Positions 29,684-39,071 of a DNA stretch of 64,000 nucleotides are shown piece by piece. Position 1 is the stretch's first letter, and every line of letters starts with the position of its first letter. The translations under genes were made by a program, and so were the position numbers. The notes under the pieces are model-generated. The model did no database searches. It worked only from the letters and a program-made list of their open reading frames with translations, and was not told the DNA's origin. This stretch comes from Austwickia chelonae NBRC 105200 (GTDB lineage Bacteria > Actinomycetota > Actinomycetes > Actinomycetales > Dermatophilaceae). The stretch covers positions 310,001-374,000 of the forward strand of contig NZ_BAGZ01000008.1 in assembly GCF_000298175.1 (NCBI RefSeq). The letters run 5' to 3'.

Positions 29684-30465
29684 CCGAGACTCCAGTCATG
29701 TCCACCGGGGAAACGGTGTTCTTCTGGGTCGTCGCGATTCCGATGGTGCTCGGTTCGCTGGGATTGCTGTTCGCCAAGAAGGCGGTCTACGCGGCGATGT
29801 CCATGGCCTTGGTCATGGTGATGTTGGGCGTCGTCTACCTGGCCCAGGGTGCCGACTTCCTCGGTGTCGTCCATGTCTTCGTGTACACCGGCGCTGTGAT
29901 GATGCTCTTCCTGTTCGTCATCATGTTGATCGGTGTCGAGGCCAGCGAATCGATGGTCGACACCATCAAGGGCCACCGATGGGTCTCCTTGTTGTTCGCG
30001 ATCGGGCTCGGCGGCCTGCTGTTGAGCACGCTCACTGATGCCACCTTCGTGAAACGCGGCGAGAGTCTGGAAGCGGCGAACAAACAGGGCAATGTGGTCG
30101 GTGTGGCCGGGCTGATCTTCGGACAGTACGTCTGGGTCTTCGAGATCACGAGTGCTCTGCTCATCACCGCGGCGATGGCTGCCATGGTGTTGGCGCATCG
30201 GGAACGTCTGCTCCCGAAGGCAAGTCAGCGTGAATGGTCGATCCGTCGTATCCGGGAGAACCGTTATGTGGCCGGTCTGCCGGCACCTGGCGTGTACGCC
30301 CGGCACAACTCGGTCGACACCCCGGCGCTGCTGCCGGACGGTACTCCGAGTGAGCTCTCGGTGAGTCGTGTGCTGACGGCGCGTCAGCAGATCGAGGAAC
30401 CGAAGCAGTTCACGGACGCGGTGGACGGCATGAACAAGGAGATCGAGGAGGGTTCGCAGCGATGA
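29680..30465 (+). CDS. nuoJ: NADH-quinone oxidoreductase subunit J
   Basis: Five-helix membrane subunit of complex [21 protein letters not shown] and [19 protein letters not shown] are the conserved helix 3 motifs with the pi-bulge region. At 261 residues it carries a soluble C-terminal part of roughly 80 residues, longer than in enterobacteria and typical for actinobacteria. Overlaps nuoI and nuoK by 4 bases each. Confidence 0.95.
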   Translation: MTETPVMSTGETVFFWVVAIPMVLGSLGLLFAKKAVYAAMSMALVMVMLGVVYLAQGADFLGVVHVFVYTGAVMMLFLFVIMLIGVEASESMVDTIKGHRWVSLLFAIGLGGLLLSTLTDATFVKRGESLEAANKQGNVVGVAGLIFGQYVWVFEITSALLITAAMAAMVLAHRERLLPKASQREWSIRRIRENRYVAGLPAPGVYARHNSVDTPALLPDGTPSELSVSRVLTARQQIEEPKQFTDAVDGMNKEIEEGSQR

Positions 30466-30761
30466 GCCTGATGAGCTACATCTACCTCGCGGCGGTGCTC
30501 TTCTCGATCGGTGCGGCCACCGTGCTGACCCGGAGGAACGCCATCGTCGTATTCATGGGCATCGAGTTGATGCTCAACGCGGTCAATCTGGTCTTCGTGA
30601 CCTTCTCGCGCCTGCACGGTTCCTTGGACGGTCAGGTCATTTCCTTGATCGTCATGGTCGTGGCAGCCGCCGAAGTGGTCGTCGGGTTGGCGATCATCAT
30701 GGCCATCTTCCGTGCTCGCCGCTCGGCCTCGGTCGACGACGCCAACCTGCTGAAGCTGTAA
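30462..30761 (+). CDS. nuoK: NADH-quinone oxidoreductase subunit K
   Basis: Three-helix membrane subunit, 99 residues, MrpC-like. The conserved Glu lies in [15 protein letters not shown] (helix 2), and a second in [16 protein letters not shown] (helix 3). Length and order in the operon are standard. Starts within the nuoJ stop (ATGA). Confidence 0.96.
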   Translation: MSLMSYIYLAAVLFSIGAATVLTRRNAIVVFMGIELMLNAVNLVFVTFSRLHGSLDGQVISLIVMVVAAAEVVVGLAIIMAIFRARRSASVDDANLLKL

Positions 30762-30774
30762 GGAGCGAGAAGGC

Positions 30775-32727
30775 GTGCAATTCTTTCCCTCAGCCGTCGA
30801 TGCGATCGCGGCTTCGTCCCCGTCGACGGGAGCAGCGGCTGCCACCGGCACCGCTGAGTTCGGTTGGCTCCTGGTGGCGCTGCCTTTGTTGGGCGCGGCA
30901 CTTCTCTTGGTCGGTGGCCGGGCCACCGACAAATTCGGCCCGTTGCTGGCTACCGTGTTGTCCTGGAGCAGTTTCGGTGTCGGGGCCGCCATCCTGATGC
31001 AGATGCTGGGCCAGACTCCCGGGGAACGGGCTCAGCACCTGAATTTGTTCACCTGGATCCGGACGTCCTCTTTGGACCTGTCGGCCGGGATGCTCATCGA
31101 CCAGCTGTCGATCAGTTTCGTCCTGTTGGTGACCTTCGTAGGTTCGTTGATCCACGTGTATTCCCTGGGATACATGGAACACGATCCGGACAGGCGGCGT
31201 TTCTTCGCCTATCTGAACCTCTTCGTCGCCGCGATGTTGACGCTGGTCCTGGCGGATTCCTATCTCATGTTGTACGTGGGATGGGAAGGGGTCGGCTTGG
31301 CGTCGTACTTGCTGATCGGCTTCTGGAACTGGAATCCGCCGTACGCTTCTGCAGCGAACAAGGCGTTCATCGCGAACCGGGTGGGCGACTTCGGCCTGGG
31401 CTTGGCGATCATGCTGATGTTCTTCACCTTCGGTCGGGTCGATTTCGCTGGGGTCCATGGCGCTGCGGCGCAGGCCGATGAGAAGACGTTGACCGCGATC
31501 GGGCTCTTCCTGCTGCTGGCGGCCTGTGGTAAATCCGCACAGTTCCCGCTGCAGAGCTGGTTGGGCGACGCCATGGCCGGCCCGACTCCGGTCTCGGCGC
31601 TGATCCACGCGGCGACCATGGTCACTGCGGGCGTCTACCTGGTCGTGCGTAGCCACTCCATCTACAACCTGGCCCCCCAGGCACAATTGGCGGTCACCGT
31701 CGTCGGAGCCATCACGTTGACCATGGGTGCGATCATCGGTTGCGCGAAGGATGACATCAAGAAGGCGCTGGCGGCCTCCACGATGAGCCAGATCGGTTAC
31801 ATGATGTTGGCGGCGGGGCTCGGTCCGGTCGGATATGCCTTCGCGATCTTCCACCTGATCACTCACGGTTTCTTCAAGGCGGGGATGTTCCTCGGCGCAG
31901 GTTCGGTCATGCACGGGATGAACAACCGGGTGGACATGCGGACCTTCGGCGGGTTGCGGACGGTCATGAAGGTGACCTGGGGAACGTTCATGCTCGGCTG
32001 GCTGGCCATCCTGGGTGTTCCGCCCTTCGCCGGCTTCTGGAGCAAGGACAAGATCATCGAGGCGGCCTTCGTCGGCGAGGGGTGGCGTCCGTGGGTCTTC
32101 GGTGGCCTGACCATGTTGGTCGCCGGGCTGACCGCTTTCTACATGTCGCGCCTGTTCTTCATGACTTTCCACGGTGAGCGTCGCTGGACCAAGGACGACC
32201 ACCCGCACGAGTCTCCTGCGACGATGACGGTGCCCATGGTCGTCTTGGCCTTCGGCTCGGCCTTCCTGGGGCTGGCGTTGTCCTTGTTGGGTTTTGTCGA
32301 CTGGTTGAGCCCGGCATTGGGGCTGGCGGGACACCACGAACACCCGCATCCGGTCATCCCTGAGGTCGCCATCCAGGTCGGAACTCTCGCGGTGGTGCTC
32401 GCCGGCGCAGCTGTCGCGTGGATGCAGTACGCGAAGAAACGGGTGGGCGCTCCTGCTGAGCATCTCGCGGCAAAGATCGCCCGGAACGATTTCTTCCAGG
32501 ACGATGTCAACGATGTCGCGCTGGTGCAGCCGGGCAATCTGCTGGTGCGGGCCACGGTGCTCACGGACACCGGTGGTGTCGATCGTTCGATGACGGGTCT
32601 GGGCGCCGCTGTCCTGGCGGCGAGTAGCGGCCTGCGCAAACTCCAGAACGGGTTTGTCCGTTCCTACGCCCTGACGATGCTGGTCGGCATCGTCGTCCTC
32701 CTCGGTGCCGTCTGGGTGGTGCAGTGA
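30775..32727 (+). CDS. nuoL: NADH-quinone oxidoreductase subunit L
   Basis: Largest antiporter-like proton-pumping subunit, 650 residues, with about 16 helices and the long lateral helix at the C-terminus. Motifs: [19 protein letters not shown]-type sequence near 167-183, [20 protein letters not shown] with the key Lys, [17 protein letters not shown], and [18 protein letters not shown] at 30775 is preceded by AAGGAG. The gap after nuoK is only 13 bases, so it belongs to the same operon. Confidence 0.96.
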   Translation: MQFFPSAVDAIAASSPSTGAAAATGTAEFGWLLVALPLLGAALLLVGGRATDKFGPLLATVLSWSSFGVGAAILMQMLGQTPGERAQHLNLFTWIRTSSLDLSAGMLIDQLSISFVLLVTFVGSLIHVYSLGYMEHDPDRRRFFAYLNLFVAAMLTLVLADSYLMLYVGWEGVGLASYLLIGFWNWNPPYASAANKAFIANRVGDFGLGLAIMLMFFTFGRVDFAGVHGAAAQADEKTLTAIGLFLLLAACGKSAQFPLQSWLGDAMAGPTPVSALIHAATMVTAGVYLVVRSHSIYNLAPQAQLAVTVVGAITLTMGAIIGCAKDDIKKALAASTMSQIGYMMLAAGLGPVGYAFAIFHLITHGFFKAGMFLGAGSVMHGMNNRVDMRTFGGLRTVMKVTWGTFMLGWLAILGVPPFAGFWSKDKIIEAAFVGEGWRPWVFGGLTMLVAGLTAFYMSRLFFMTFHGERRWTKDDHPHESPATMTVPMVVLAFGSAFLGLALSLLGFVDWLSPALGLAGHHEHPHPVIPEVAIQVGTLAVVLAGAAVAWMQYAKKRVGAPAEHLAAKIARNDFFQDDVNDVALVQPGNLLVRATVLTDTGGVDRSMTGLGAAVLAASSGLRKLQNGFVRSYALTMLVGIVVLLGAVWVVQ

Positions 32728-34316
32728 TGAAGAACGTTGACTGGTTGACCGTCATGATGGTCGTCCCCCTGGTGGGTGCGCTCATCGTGGCGTTCCTTCC
32801 TCGGGGTGGCCGGCGTTTGGCTCGGCCGGTGTCCTTGGCGATTTCCTTGCTGGTCCTGGTCCTTTCCGGGGTGGCCACGGCGAGCTCCTACGATCTGGGT
32901 TCCTCTGAGCAGTTCCAGATGCGGGCGACACATGAGTGGATCCCGCAGTGGGGCGTCAGCTATGCGGTGGGTGCTGACGGGATGGCCTTGGCCATGATCG
33001 TGATGTCGGCTCTGCTGGTTCCGATCTGCCTTCTTGCCGCCTGGGACGACATGCCGGAGGACGGTAGCCGGGACAATGGCTATTTCGCCTGGATCCTGGT
33101 GTTGGAGACCTTCATGATCGGTGTCTTCTCGGCCGTGGACGTCTTCCTCTTCTACGTCTTCTTCGAAGGCATGCTGATCCCGGTCTACTTCCTCATCGCT
33201 TCCTACGGTGTGGGTGCGGATCGGCGTCGGGCGGCGTTGAAGTTCCTGCTGTTCTCGCTGGCCGGCGGTCTGGTGATGCTGGCAGCGTTGATCGGGCTCT
33301 ACGTGCAGGGCAAGGGAGGCAGTACCGGTTTCCTGGTGTCCTCCCTGACCGGACTCCAGATGGACACGAACACTGAGCGGTTGCTCTTCCTCGGTTTCTT
33401 CATCGCTTTCGCGATCAAGGCGCCGATGGTTCCGGTGCACACCTGGCTGCCCGACGCAGCTGAGGCGGCGACCCCGGCGACCAGCACCCTGTTGGTCGGG
33501 GTCCTCGACAAGGTCGGCACCTTCGGCATGATCCGTTTCTGCCTTCAGTTCTTCCCGAACGCGAGCCAGTGGGCGACCCCGGTCGTCATCGGTTTGGCAT
33601 TGCTGTCGATCATCTACGGTGGGATTGCCGCGATCGGGCAGCAGCACATGATGCGCCTGGTCGCTTTCACGTCGGTGAGCCACTTCGGTTTCATCGTGTT
33701 GGGCATCTTCGCCTTCACCCGGATGGCGGGGCAGGGGTCGGTCCTGTACATGCTCAATCACGGCTTCTCCACGGCGGCGCTTTTCCTGGTGGCCGGGATG
33801 CTCGTGAAACGTCATGGCAGCGCGTTGATCCGGGACTACGGCGGCTGGCAGCGGGTCACTCCTGTCCTTGCCGGATGTTTCCTGGTGGCTGGGCTGTCGG
33901 GCTTGGCGTTGCCAGGTCTGTCGAGCTTCGTCTCCGAGTTCCTGGTGATGATGGGGACCTTCCAGCGTTACCCGTGGGTCGGTGCGATCTCCTCGGTCGG
34001 GATCATCTTGGCCGCGTTGTACATCCTCTTGCTCTACCAGCGTGTGTTCACCGGGCCTCCGCCCGGGGAGAGGGTGTCCGATCACGGTCACGCGACTCTG
34101 GAGAAGGACCCCGAGTCCGCTCCGGTCAAGGTGGCTGACCTGGTGGTCCGTGAAAAGTTGGTGATGGCTCCGCTGATCGTGATCTTCGTGGTGTTGGGTT
34201 TCTATCCGAACCTTGCCTTGCAGGCGATCAATCCGTCCGTCGACAAGACATTGACCATCGTCGGCGTGAAGGACCCGGAGCCGGCTGCTGATGCTGCGAA
34301 GGGAAGTGCCAAGTGA
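32727..34316 (+). CDS. nuoM: NADH-quinone oxidoreductase subunit M
   Basis: Antiporter-like proton-pumping subunit, 529 residues and about 14 helices. Motifs: FYVFFEGMLIPVYFLIASYG with the conserved Glu, IKAPMVPVHTWLPDAAEAAT, MRLVAFTSVSHFGFIVLGIF, and LPGLSSFVSEFLVMMG. Either the ATG at 32727 (one-base overlap with nuoL) or the GTG one codon before may be used; they differ by one residue. Confidence 0.96.
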   Translation: MKNVDWLTVMMVVPLVGALIVAFLPRGGRRLARPVSLAISLLVLVLSGVATASSYDLGSSEQFQMRATHEWIPQWGVSYAVGADGMALAMIVMSALLVPICLLAAWDDMPEDGSRDNGYFAWILVLETFMIGVFSAVDVFLFYVFFEGMLIPVYFLIASYGVGADRRRAALKFLLFSLAGGLVMLAALIGLYVQGKGGSTGFLVSSLTGLQMDTNTERLLFLGFFIAFAIKAPMVPVHTWLPDAAEAATPATSTLLVGVLDKVGTFGMIRFCLQFFPNASQWATPVVIGLALLSIIYGGIAAIGQQHMMRLVAFTSVSHFGFIVLGIFAFTRMAGQGSVLYMLNHGFSTAALFLVAGMLVKRHGSALIRDYGGWQRVTPVLAGCFLVAGLSGLALPGLSSFVSEFLVMMGTFQRYPWVGAISSVGIILAALYILLLYQRVFTGPPPGERVSDHGHATLEKDPESAPVKVADLVVREKLVMAPLIVIFVVLGFYPNLALQAINPSVDKTLTIVGVKDPEPAADAAKGSAK

Positions 34317-35893
34317 TTCCGGTGCTGACAGCGGCCGAACCGCTGAGCAAGATCGATATCAATTACGGGAGCATCGCTCCCATGCTGGTGGTCTTCGGGG
34401 GAGCCCTGATCGGGGTGCTCGTCGAGGCCTTTGCCGCTCGACACAGCCGACACGAGACCCAGCTCGGTGTCGCGGTGGTGGCGCTGTTGGGCTCTTTCGC
34501 GGCTCTTCTTCTGCTCGCGCGGAAGAACATGGTCTCGACCTTGGCCGGCGCCGTGGTGGTGGACGGGGTCGCGCTTGTGCTCCAGGGTCTGTTGATCCTG
34601 TTGGCTCTGGCGTCGATCTTGATCATGGGCGATCGGATGTCGGGTCAGTCGGCTGATGCTTTCACCCCGTCGGGCTCTTCGATTCCGGGGAGTAAGCAGG
34701 AGGAGATCGCTCAGCGGATCGGTGCGGCGACCACTGAGGTCTTCCCGTTGGCGCTGTTCGCCACCGGCGGGATGATGATGTTCGTGGCAGCGGGGGACCT
34801 GTTGGCGATGTTCGTCGCCTTGGAGGCGCTCTCCCTGCCGTTGTACGTGATGACGGCGCTGGCTCGCCGTCGCAGGCTGCTCAGCCAGGAAGCTGCGTTG
34901 AAGTACTTCTTGCTGGGGTCGTTCAGCTCGGCGTTCTTCCTCTTCGGCGCAGCCTTGTTGTACGGCTTCGCCGGCACTCTCTCCTTGAGCGGTATCGCCC
35001 GGGTGATCCCGACGACGGTGAACCCGGGGCTTCTGGTCCCGGGGGTGTTGCTGCTGCTCCTGGGTGTGCTCTTCAAGATCGGTGCGTGGCCTTTCCACAA
35101 CTGGGTTCCGGACGTCTACCAAGGTGCGCCCACTCCGGTCACGGGTTTCATGGGTGCGTGCACGAAGGTCGCGGCTTTCGGTGCGCTTCTCCGCCTGGTG
35201 TATGTCGGCGTGGGATCCACCCGGTGGGACTGGTCGATCGCGTTGTGGGTGGTCGCGGGGATGACGATGGTGGTCGGTTCGGTGTTGACCGTCACCCAGA
35301 CGGATGTCAAGCGGATGTTGGCCTACAGTTCTGTGGCCCACGCTGGGTTCATTCTGGTGGGTTTCCTCGCTTTCGACCGCAGTGCTATCGGCGGCGTCCT
35401 CTTTTACCTGGTGGCCTACGGGTTCACGACGGTGGCGGCTTTCGGGATGGTCTTCCTGGTGCGTGCGGGCGGGTCCGAGGCGACGACTTTGTCGCAGTGG
35501 AGCGGTCTGGGGCGTCAGCATCCGGTGTTCGCAGCGATCTTCTTCTTCCTGCTGCTGGCTTTCGCGGGTATTCCGCTGACCAGCGGATTCACTGCGAAGG
35601 TGGCGGCTTTCATGCCTGCGGTCGCGCATGGCGGTGTCCCTGGGGCGGTCCTTGTGGTGATCGGCGTGTTGTGTAGCTTGGTGACTGCGTTCGCATACTT
35701 CCGCCTGGCGGGGTTGATGTTCCGTGCGCCGGACAAGGAGGAGATGGTGCAGGGTGAGGGCACCGAGGTCGTGGTGGCGTCCAGTACCAGCACCTTCGCG
35801 ATCGCGGTGGGTGTGATGGTGACGCTGGCTCTGGGGGTCTTCCCCTCGCCGCTGTTGCAGGTGTTCGAGTCGACCACGCAGTTCCTGCCATGA
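34313..35893 (+). CDS. nuoN: NADH-quinone oxidoreductase subunit N
   Basis: Third antiporter-like membrane subunit, 526 residues. Visible motifs are ALEALSLPLYVMTALAR, ALKYFLLGSFSSAFFLFG, FKIGAWPFHNWVPDVYQGAP, KRMLAYSSVAHAGFILVGF, and AGIPLTSGFTAKVAAF. About 14 helices. It is the last nuo gene. Its stop overlaps the start of the polyprenyl synthase (ATGA), so the operon continues into isoprenoid synthesis. Confidence 0.96.
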   Translation: MIPVLTAAEPLSKIDINYGSIAPMLVVFGGALIGVLVEAFAARHSRHETQLGVAVVALLGSFAALLLLARKNMVSTLAGAVVVDGVALVLQGLLILLALASILIMGDRMSGQSADAFTPSGSSIPGSKQEEIAQRIGAATTEVFPLALFATGGMMMFVAAGDLLAMFVALEALSLPLYVMTALARRRRLLSQEAALKYFLLGSFSSAFFLFGAALLYGFAGTLSLSGIARVIPTTVNPGLLVPGVLLLLLGVLFKIGAWPFHNWVPDVYQGAPTPVTGFMGACTKVAAFGALLRLVYVGVGSTRWDWSIALWVVAGMTMVVGSVLTVTQTDVKRMLAYSSVAHAGFILVGFLAFDRSAIGGVLFYLVAYGFTTVAAFGMVFLVRAGGSEATTLSQWSGLGRQHPVFAAIFFFLLLAFAGIPLTSGFTAKVAAFMPAVAHGGVPGAVLVVIGVLCSLVTAFAYFRLAGLMFRAPDKEEMVQGEGTEVVVASSTSTFAIAVGVMVTLALGVFPSPLLQVFESTTQFLP

Positions 35894-36891
35894 GCGCACA
35901 GCCGTTGCCCGTGTTCCCTGATGTCGATCCGGTTCTGGCCGATGCTCTGCAGGCCGGTCTAGGCCGGGTGGATGCTTTCTTGCGGGAGAAGGTGGATCAT
36001 GAGGACCCTTTCGTCGCGGAGGCGAATGGGCACCTGTTGGCCGCCGGAGGTAAACGTTTCCGTCCGCTGTTGACCTTGTTGGCGGCTCACGTCGGTTCAG
36101 GTGTCAACGATGAGGTTGTGGGTGCTGCGGCGGCGGTAGAGCTGACTCATCTGGCGTCTCTGTATCACGATGACGTCATGGATGAGGCCGATGTGCGTCG
36201 CCATGTGGTGAGTGCTAATGCCGCGTACGGTAATTCGACTGCGATCCTGGTGGGCGACCTCCTCTTCGGTACGGCGAGCTCGATCGTGGCGGACTTGGGC
36301 GCGGAGGCGGTCAAGATCCAGGCGGAGACTTTTGTCCGCCTGTGTTCAGGTCAGATCCGCGACACGCGTCCGTGCCCTCCGGGTCAGGACCCGGTGGATT
36401 ACTACCTGGGGGTGCTGGCTGACAAGACCGGTGTCCTCATCGCCACGGCAGCGCGGTTCGGCGCGATGTTCTCCGGTTGTGCTGATGATCAGGTGGAGAT
36501 CCTGCGTCAGTACGGGGAGAAGTTGGGGATCGCTTTCCAACTCGCCGACGATCTGCTCGACATCTCTTCCGAGGGTGAGTCTTCGGGGAAGACGCCGGGT
36601 ACCGACCTTCGGGAGGGGGTGGCGACCTTGCCGGTGATCTACGCCCGGGCGGAGAACCGCTCTGAGGACGGTGAGCTCCTGGAACTGTTGGATCGTGACC
36701 TTCGGGCGGACGATGCCGGCGTGGCTCGCGCTCTGGAGCTGCTCCGGGTGCATCCGGCTGTGGAGCGCGCTCGGGAGCATACGTGGACGGTGGCCCGGGA
36801 GGCTCAGGAAGTGGTGGGACCGCTCGGCGACGGCCCAGCGGTACGGGCATTGCGGGAGGTAGCTGCCGGGGTGGTGGATCGTGAGGTGTGA
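35890..36891 (+). CDS. long-chain polyprenyl diphosphate synthase
   Basis: Trans-prenyltransferase that extends farnesyl or geranylgeranyl diphosphate with IPP, here most likely making the menaquinone side chain. In 333 residues: GGKRFRPLLTLLAA (near 52), the first Asp-rich motif SLYHDDVMDEADVRR (DDxxD) and the second FQLADDLLDISSE. Chain length cannot be read with certainty. Translational coupling to nuoN and the nearby men genes support the quinone role. A strong terminator follows. Confidence 0.9.
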   Translation: MSAQPLPVFPDVDPVLADALQAGLGRVDAFLREKVDHEDPFVAEANGHLLAAGGKRFRPLLTLLAAHVGSGVNDEVVGAAAAVELTHLASLYHDDVMDEADVRRHVVSANAAYGNSTAILVGDLLFGTASSIVADLGAEAVKIQAETFVRLCSGQIRDTRPCPPGQDPVDYYLGVLADKTGVLIATAARFGAMFSGCADDQVEILRQYGEKLGIAFQLADDLLDISSEGESSGKTPGTDLREGVATLPVIYARAENRSEDGELLELLDRDLRADDAGVARALELLRVHPAVERAREHTWTVAREAQEVVGPLGDGPAVRALREVAAGVVDREV

Positions 36892-37302
36892 TCCGGGCTG
36901 CGGTGGGTGACTGTTTCCGCAGGCTGCAGGCCTCTGCGGGACGGATCTGATGTGCTCAGGACGGGCTCCGACAGGTATCTCTCTGTCGGAGCCCGTTCGT
37001 CGCGTGGGGCGCTCTCTCATACATCGGCCACTGAATATTGCGGCGAGTCAGGCCAAATGTCCTGAACCTCAACCGAGTACGATGACACGCGTCGGTCTGC
37101 TCTTCTCCGGTCAAGGATGTTCTGGGCCGAGGAGTGGGGACGGTCGTGAGGAATTCACCGGTATGTCACGAAGCGGAATCATTGGAATGCTTTATCGATG
37201 GCATTCCGTGCACCGCCTTTCATAACGTGACATTCTGGCTACTGTTGGGGGCGACACGGTGACATCCGTTTGTCGCAAGGACTTTGGTCGTGAGGTGGTC
37301 AT
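36892..37302. other. 411-base intergenic region with terminator and repeated motifs
   Basis: No credible gene is seen. It holds the nuo-operon terminator (36961-36996) and, in the second half, a set of inverted and repeated motifs ahead of the TetR gene. A short open frame in the region has no ribosome site and no recognisable composition. Confidence 0.6.
36961..36996 (+). terminator. terminator after the nuo / polyprenyl synthase operon
   Basis: Perfect 14-bp inverted repeat (ACGGGCTCCGACAG and complement) with an 8-base loop, 69 bases after the last gene. Followed by TCGTCGCG rather than a T-run. Confidence 0.8.
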
Positions 37303-37309
37303 ATGTCAC
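37163..37309. promoter_or_regulatory. cluster of ATGTCAC heptamers, candidate TetR operators
   Basis: The heptamer ATGTCAC or its complement GTGACAT occurs four times: 37163 (+), 37227 (-), 37259 (-) and 37303 (+, covering the TetR start codon). The first two extend to an 8-bp inverted pair (ATGTCACG/CGTGACAT). Nested between them is GGAATGC (37184) and GCATTCC (37201), a 7-bp dyad with a 10-base spacer. Autoregulation by the TetR protein is plausible but inferred only from position. Confidence 0.4.
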
Positions 37310-37938
37310 GGGTGCCTGCGGATCAGCGTCGTGAGCAGCTCATCGAGGCAACGATCGAGCTGGCCATCCGCGAGGGTCTGGCAGCAGCGTCGGTGCGTCG
37401 TATCGCAGATGAGGCCAACGTCTCGCTAGGCGTGGTCCATTACTGCTTCAGCAGTAAAGAAGCGCTGCTGAACGCCGTCGCTGAATCATTCATCAAGCCG
37501 ATCATCGCCGCGGTATCGCTGGCTCTCGACGGGCACACCGGGACCTTCGAGGAGAAGGCTTACGCCGCGTTCAAAGCGTTCTGGGAGCACACCCAGAACC
37601 AACCAGGGCGGCAGCTGCTCTCCTATGAGCTGGCGGCTTGGTCGATCCGTGGCGACGGGGAGTCTGCCCGACTGCTGTACAAGACCTACCAGGACGCCAT
37701 CGAGCGCATGATCACCAGCTCCATGGGAGTCACCGGGAGCGACGGGTTGCCTACCCGGACCTTGGCCCGGATGGTACTCGCAGTGACCGATGGGGTCATG
37801 CTCAACTGGCTGGTCGACCGGGACGACGAAGCGACCTTCGACGTCCTGCAAGGCTTCATCGGCGTACTGCTGGCGGTTGTCGAGCAGGCTCGGGGAGCCG
37901 GTCTGGTCACTGTCGCCGACCAGTCCGCGTCCGCCTGA
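37303..37938 (+). CDS. TetR/AcrR family transcriptional regulator
   Basis: A 211-residue repressor-type protein. The N-terminal helix-turn-helix is SVRRIADEANVSLGVVHYCF, about residues 30-49, with FSSKEALLNAV after it. The C-terminal ligand domain resembles the BetI-like group by its EKAYAAFKAFWEHTQ and ELAAWSIR segments. Ligand unknown. The gene stands alone between the nuo operon terminator and the convergent kor genes; its likely targets are its own promoter or the neighbouring kor/nuo genes. The start codon lies within one of the repeated ATGTCAC motifs. Confidence 0.88.
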   Translation: MSRVPADQRREQLIEATIELAIREGLAAASVRRIADEANVSLGVVHYCFSSKEALLNAVAESFIKPIIAAVSLALDGHTGTFEEKAYAAFKAFWEHTQNQPGRQLLSYELAAWSIRGDGESARLLYKTYQDAIERMITSSMGVTGSDGLPTRTLARMVLAVTDGVMLNWLVDRDDEATFDVLQGFIGVLLAVVEQARGAGLVTVADQSASA

Positions 37939-38002
37939 CCGGCCCCGGGCGGCGCCGGACCCCCGCAGGATCGGCGCTCCCGGAGCTTCCGTCACCGGTC
38001 AG

Positions 38003-39070
38003 TCATTCCACGATCCACGGGTCGTTCCCGGCGAACATCTGTTCCATCTCTTCGTCGGTCCGAGAAAGGCTGTCGCCCATGGCCTGGGCGACCTGAGCGC
38101 GTACCTGATCGTCGTAGGCCGTCCTGGAAACCTTGCGGAAGACCCCGACCGGGACGCAGGACATGTCAGCGTCGTCGAGACCGGCCAGCGCGAAGGCCCG
38201 AGAACTGTCCGCCATGGACGGGTCGTGCGGGAGGACCGCTCCGTCGTCGACGACCTCGGTGAGATACAGACCGCCTCGCCCGTCCGGTTGGACTCCTCGG
38301 TCGCCGACTCGGAGAGGCTCTCCCTCGACCATCCGCAACAGTCGTGCTTCGGACTGGTTGGCGTCCCGGAGAGTGTCGAAAGCACCGTCGTTGAAGATGG
38401 GGCAGTTCTGGTAGATCTCCACGAAAGCCGTCCCGCGGTGTTCCGCAGCCTCACGCAGTACACCCGAGAGGTGCTCGCGGTCGCTGGCCATCGTGCGTGC
38501 CACGAAGGTGCCGCCCGCCCCCAAGGCCAAGGCGACCGGGTTGAAGGGTGCGTCCAGAGCGCCCGCAGGGGAGGACTTGGTGACCAGTCCTTCGGGCGAG
38601 GTCGGTGAGTACTGGCCTTTGGTCAACCCGTAGATGCGGTTGTTGAACATCAGGATCTTCAGATTCACATTGCGGCGGAGCGTGTGGATCAGATGGTTGC
38701 CGCCGATGGACAGGGCGTCACCGTCGCCGGTGACCACCCAGACGGACAGGTCCTCACGGGCGGTAGCCAGTCCGGTCGCAATGGCCGGTGCCCGCCCGTG
38801 GATGGAGTGCATCCCGTAGGTGTCGACGTAATAGGGGAATCGTGAACTGCATCCGATACCGGAGACGACGACGACATTCTCCCGCGGGATGCCCAGCTCG
38901 GGCAGTACCGACTGGAAGGTGGCCAGGATCGAGTAGTCACCACACCCAGGGCACCAGCGGACCTCCTGGTCGGAGACGAAGTCCTTCCGTTTCAACGGCG
39001 GTGCGTCCTCGGGGATCCGGGGGACCCGGCTGAGTCCGTGGACGGGCATTCCCAGGTCGATCGGGCTCAT
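38003..39070 (-). CDS. korB: 2-oxoacid:ferredoxin oxidoreductase beta subunit
   Basis: Thiamine-diphosphate subunit of a KorAB-type enzyme, which oxidatively decarboxylates 2-oxoglutarate to succinyl-CoA and reduces ferredoxin. In 355 residues: VRWCPGCGDYSILATFQ near 37-53 (iron-sulfur Cys), SGIGCSSRFPYY, THP motif VVTGDGDALSIGGNHLIHTL, and KGQYSPTSPEG. ATG at 39070 has AGGAGG 6 bases before it. It lies one base after korA's stop, so the two are co-transcribed. Substrate is assigned by family. Confidence 0.93.
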   Translation of the reverse strand: MSPIDLGMPVHGLSRVPRIPEDAPPLKRKDFVSDQEVRWCPGCGDYSILATFQSVLPELGIPRENVVVVSGIGCSSRFPYYVDTYGMHSIHGRAPAIATGLATAREDLSVWVVTGDGDALSIGGNHLIHTLRRNVNLKILMFNNRIYGLTKGQYSPTSPEGLVTKSSPAGALDAPFNPVALALGAGGTFVARTMASDREHLSGVLREAAEHRGTAFVEIYQNCPIFNDGAFDTLRDANQSEARLLRMVEGEPLRVGDRGVQPDGRGGLYLTEVVDDGAVLPHDPSMADSSRAFALAGLDDADMSCVPVGVFRKVSRTAYDDQVRAQVAQAMGDSLSRTDEEMEQMFAGNDPWIVE

Positions 39071-39071
39071 C

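Noticed and set aside
36950-37225. Short forward frame after the nuo operon
   Set aside because: It runs through the terminator hairpin, has no ribosome site and matches nothing known.
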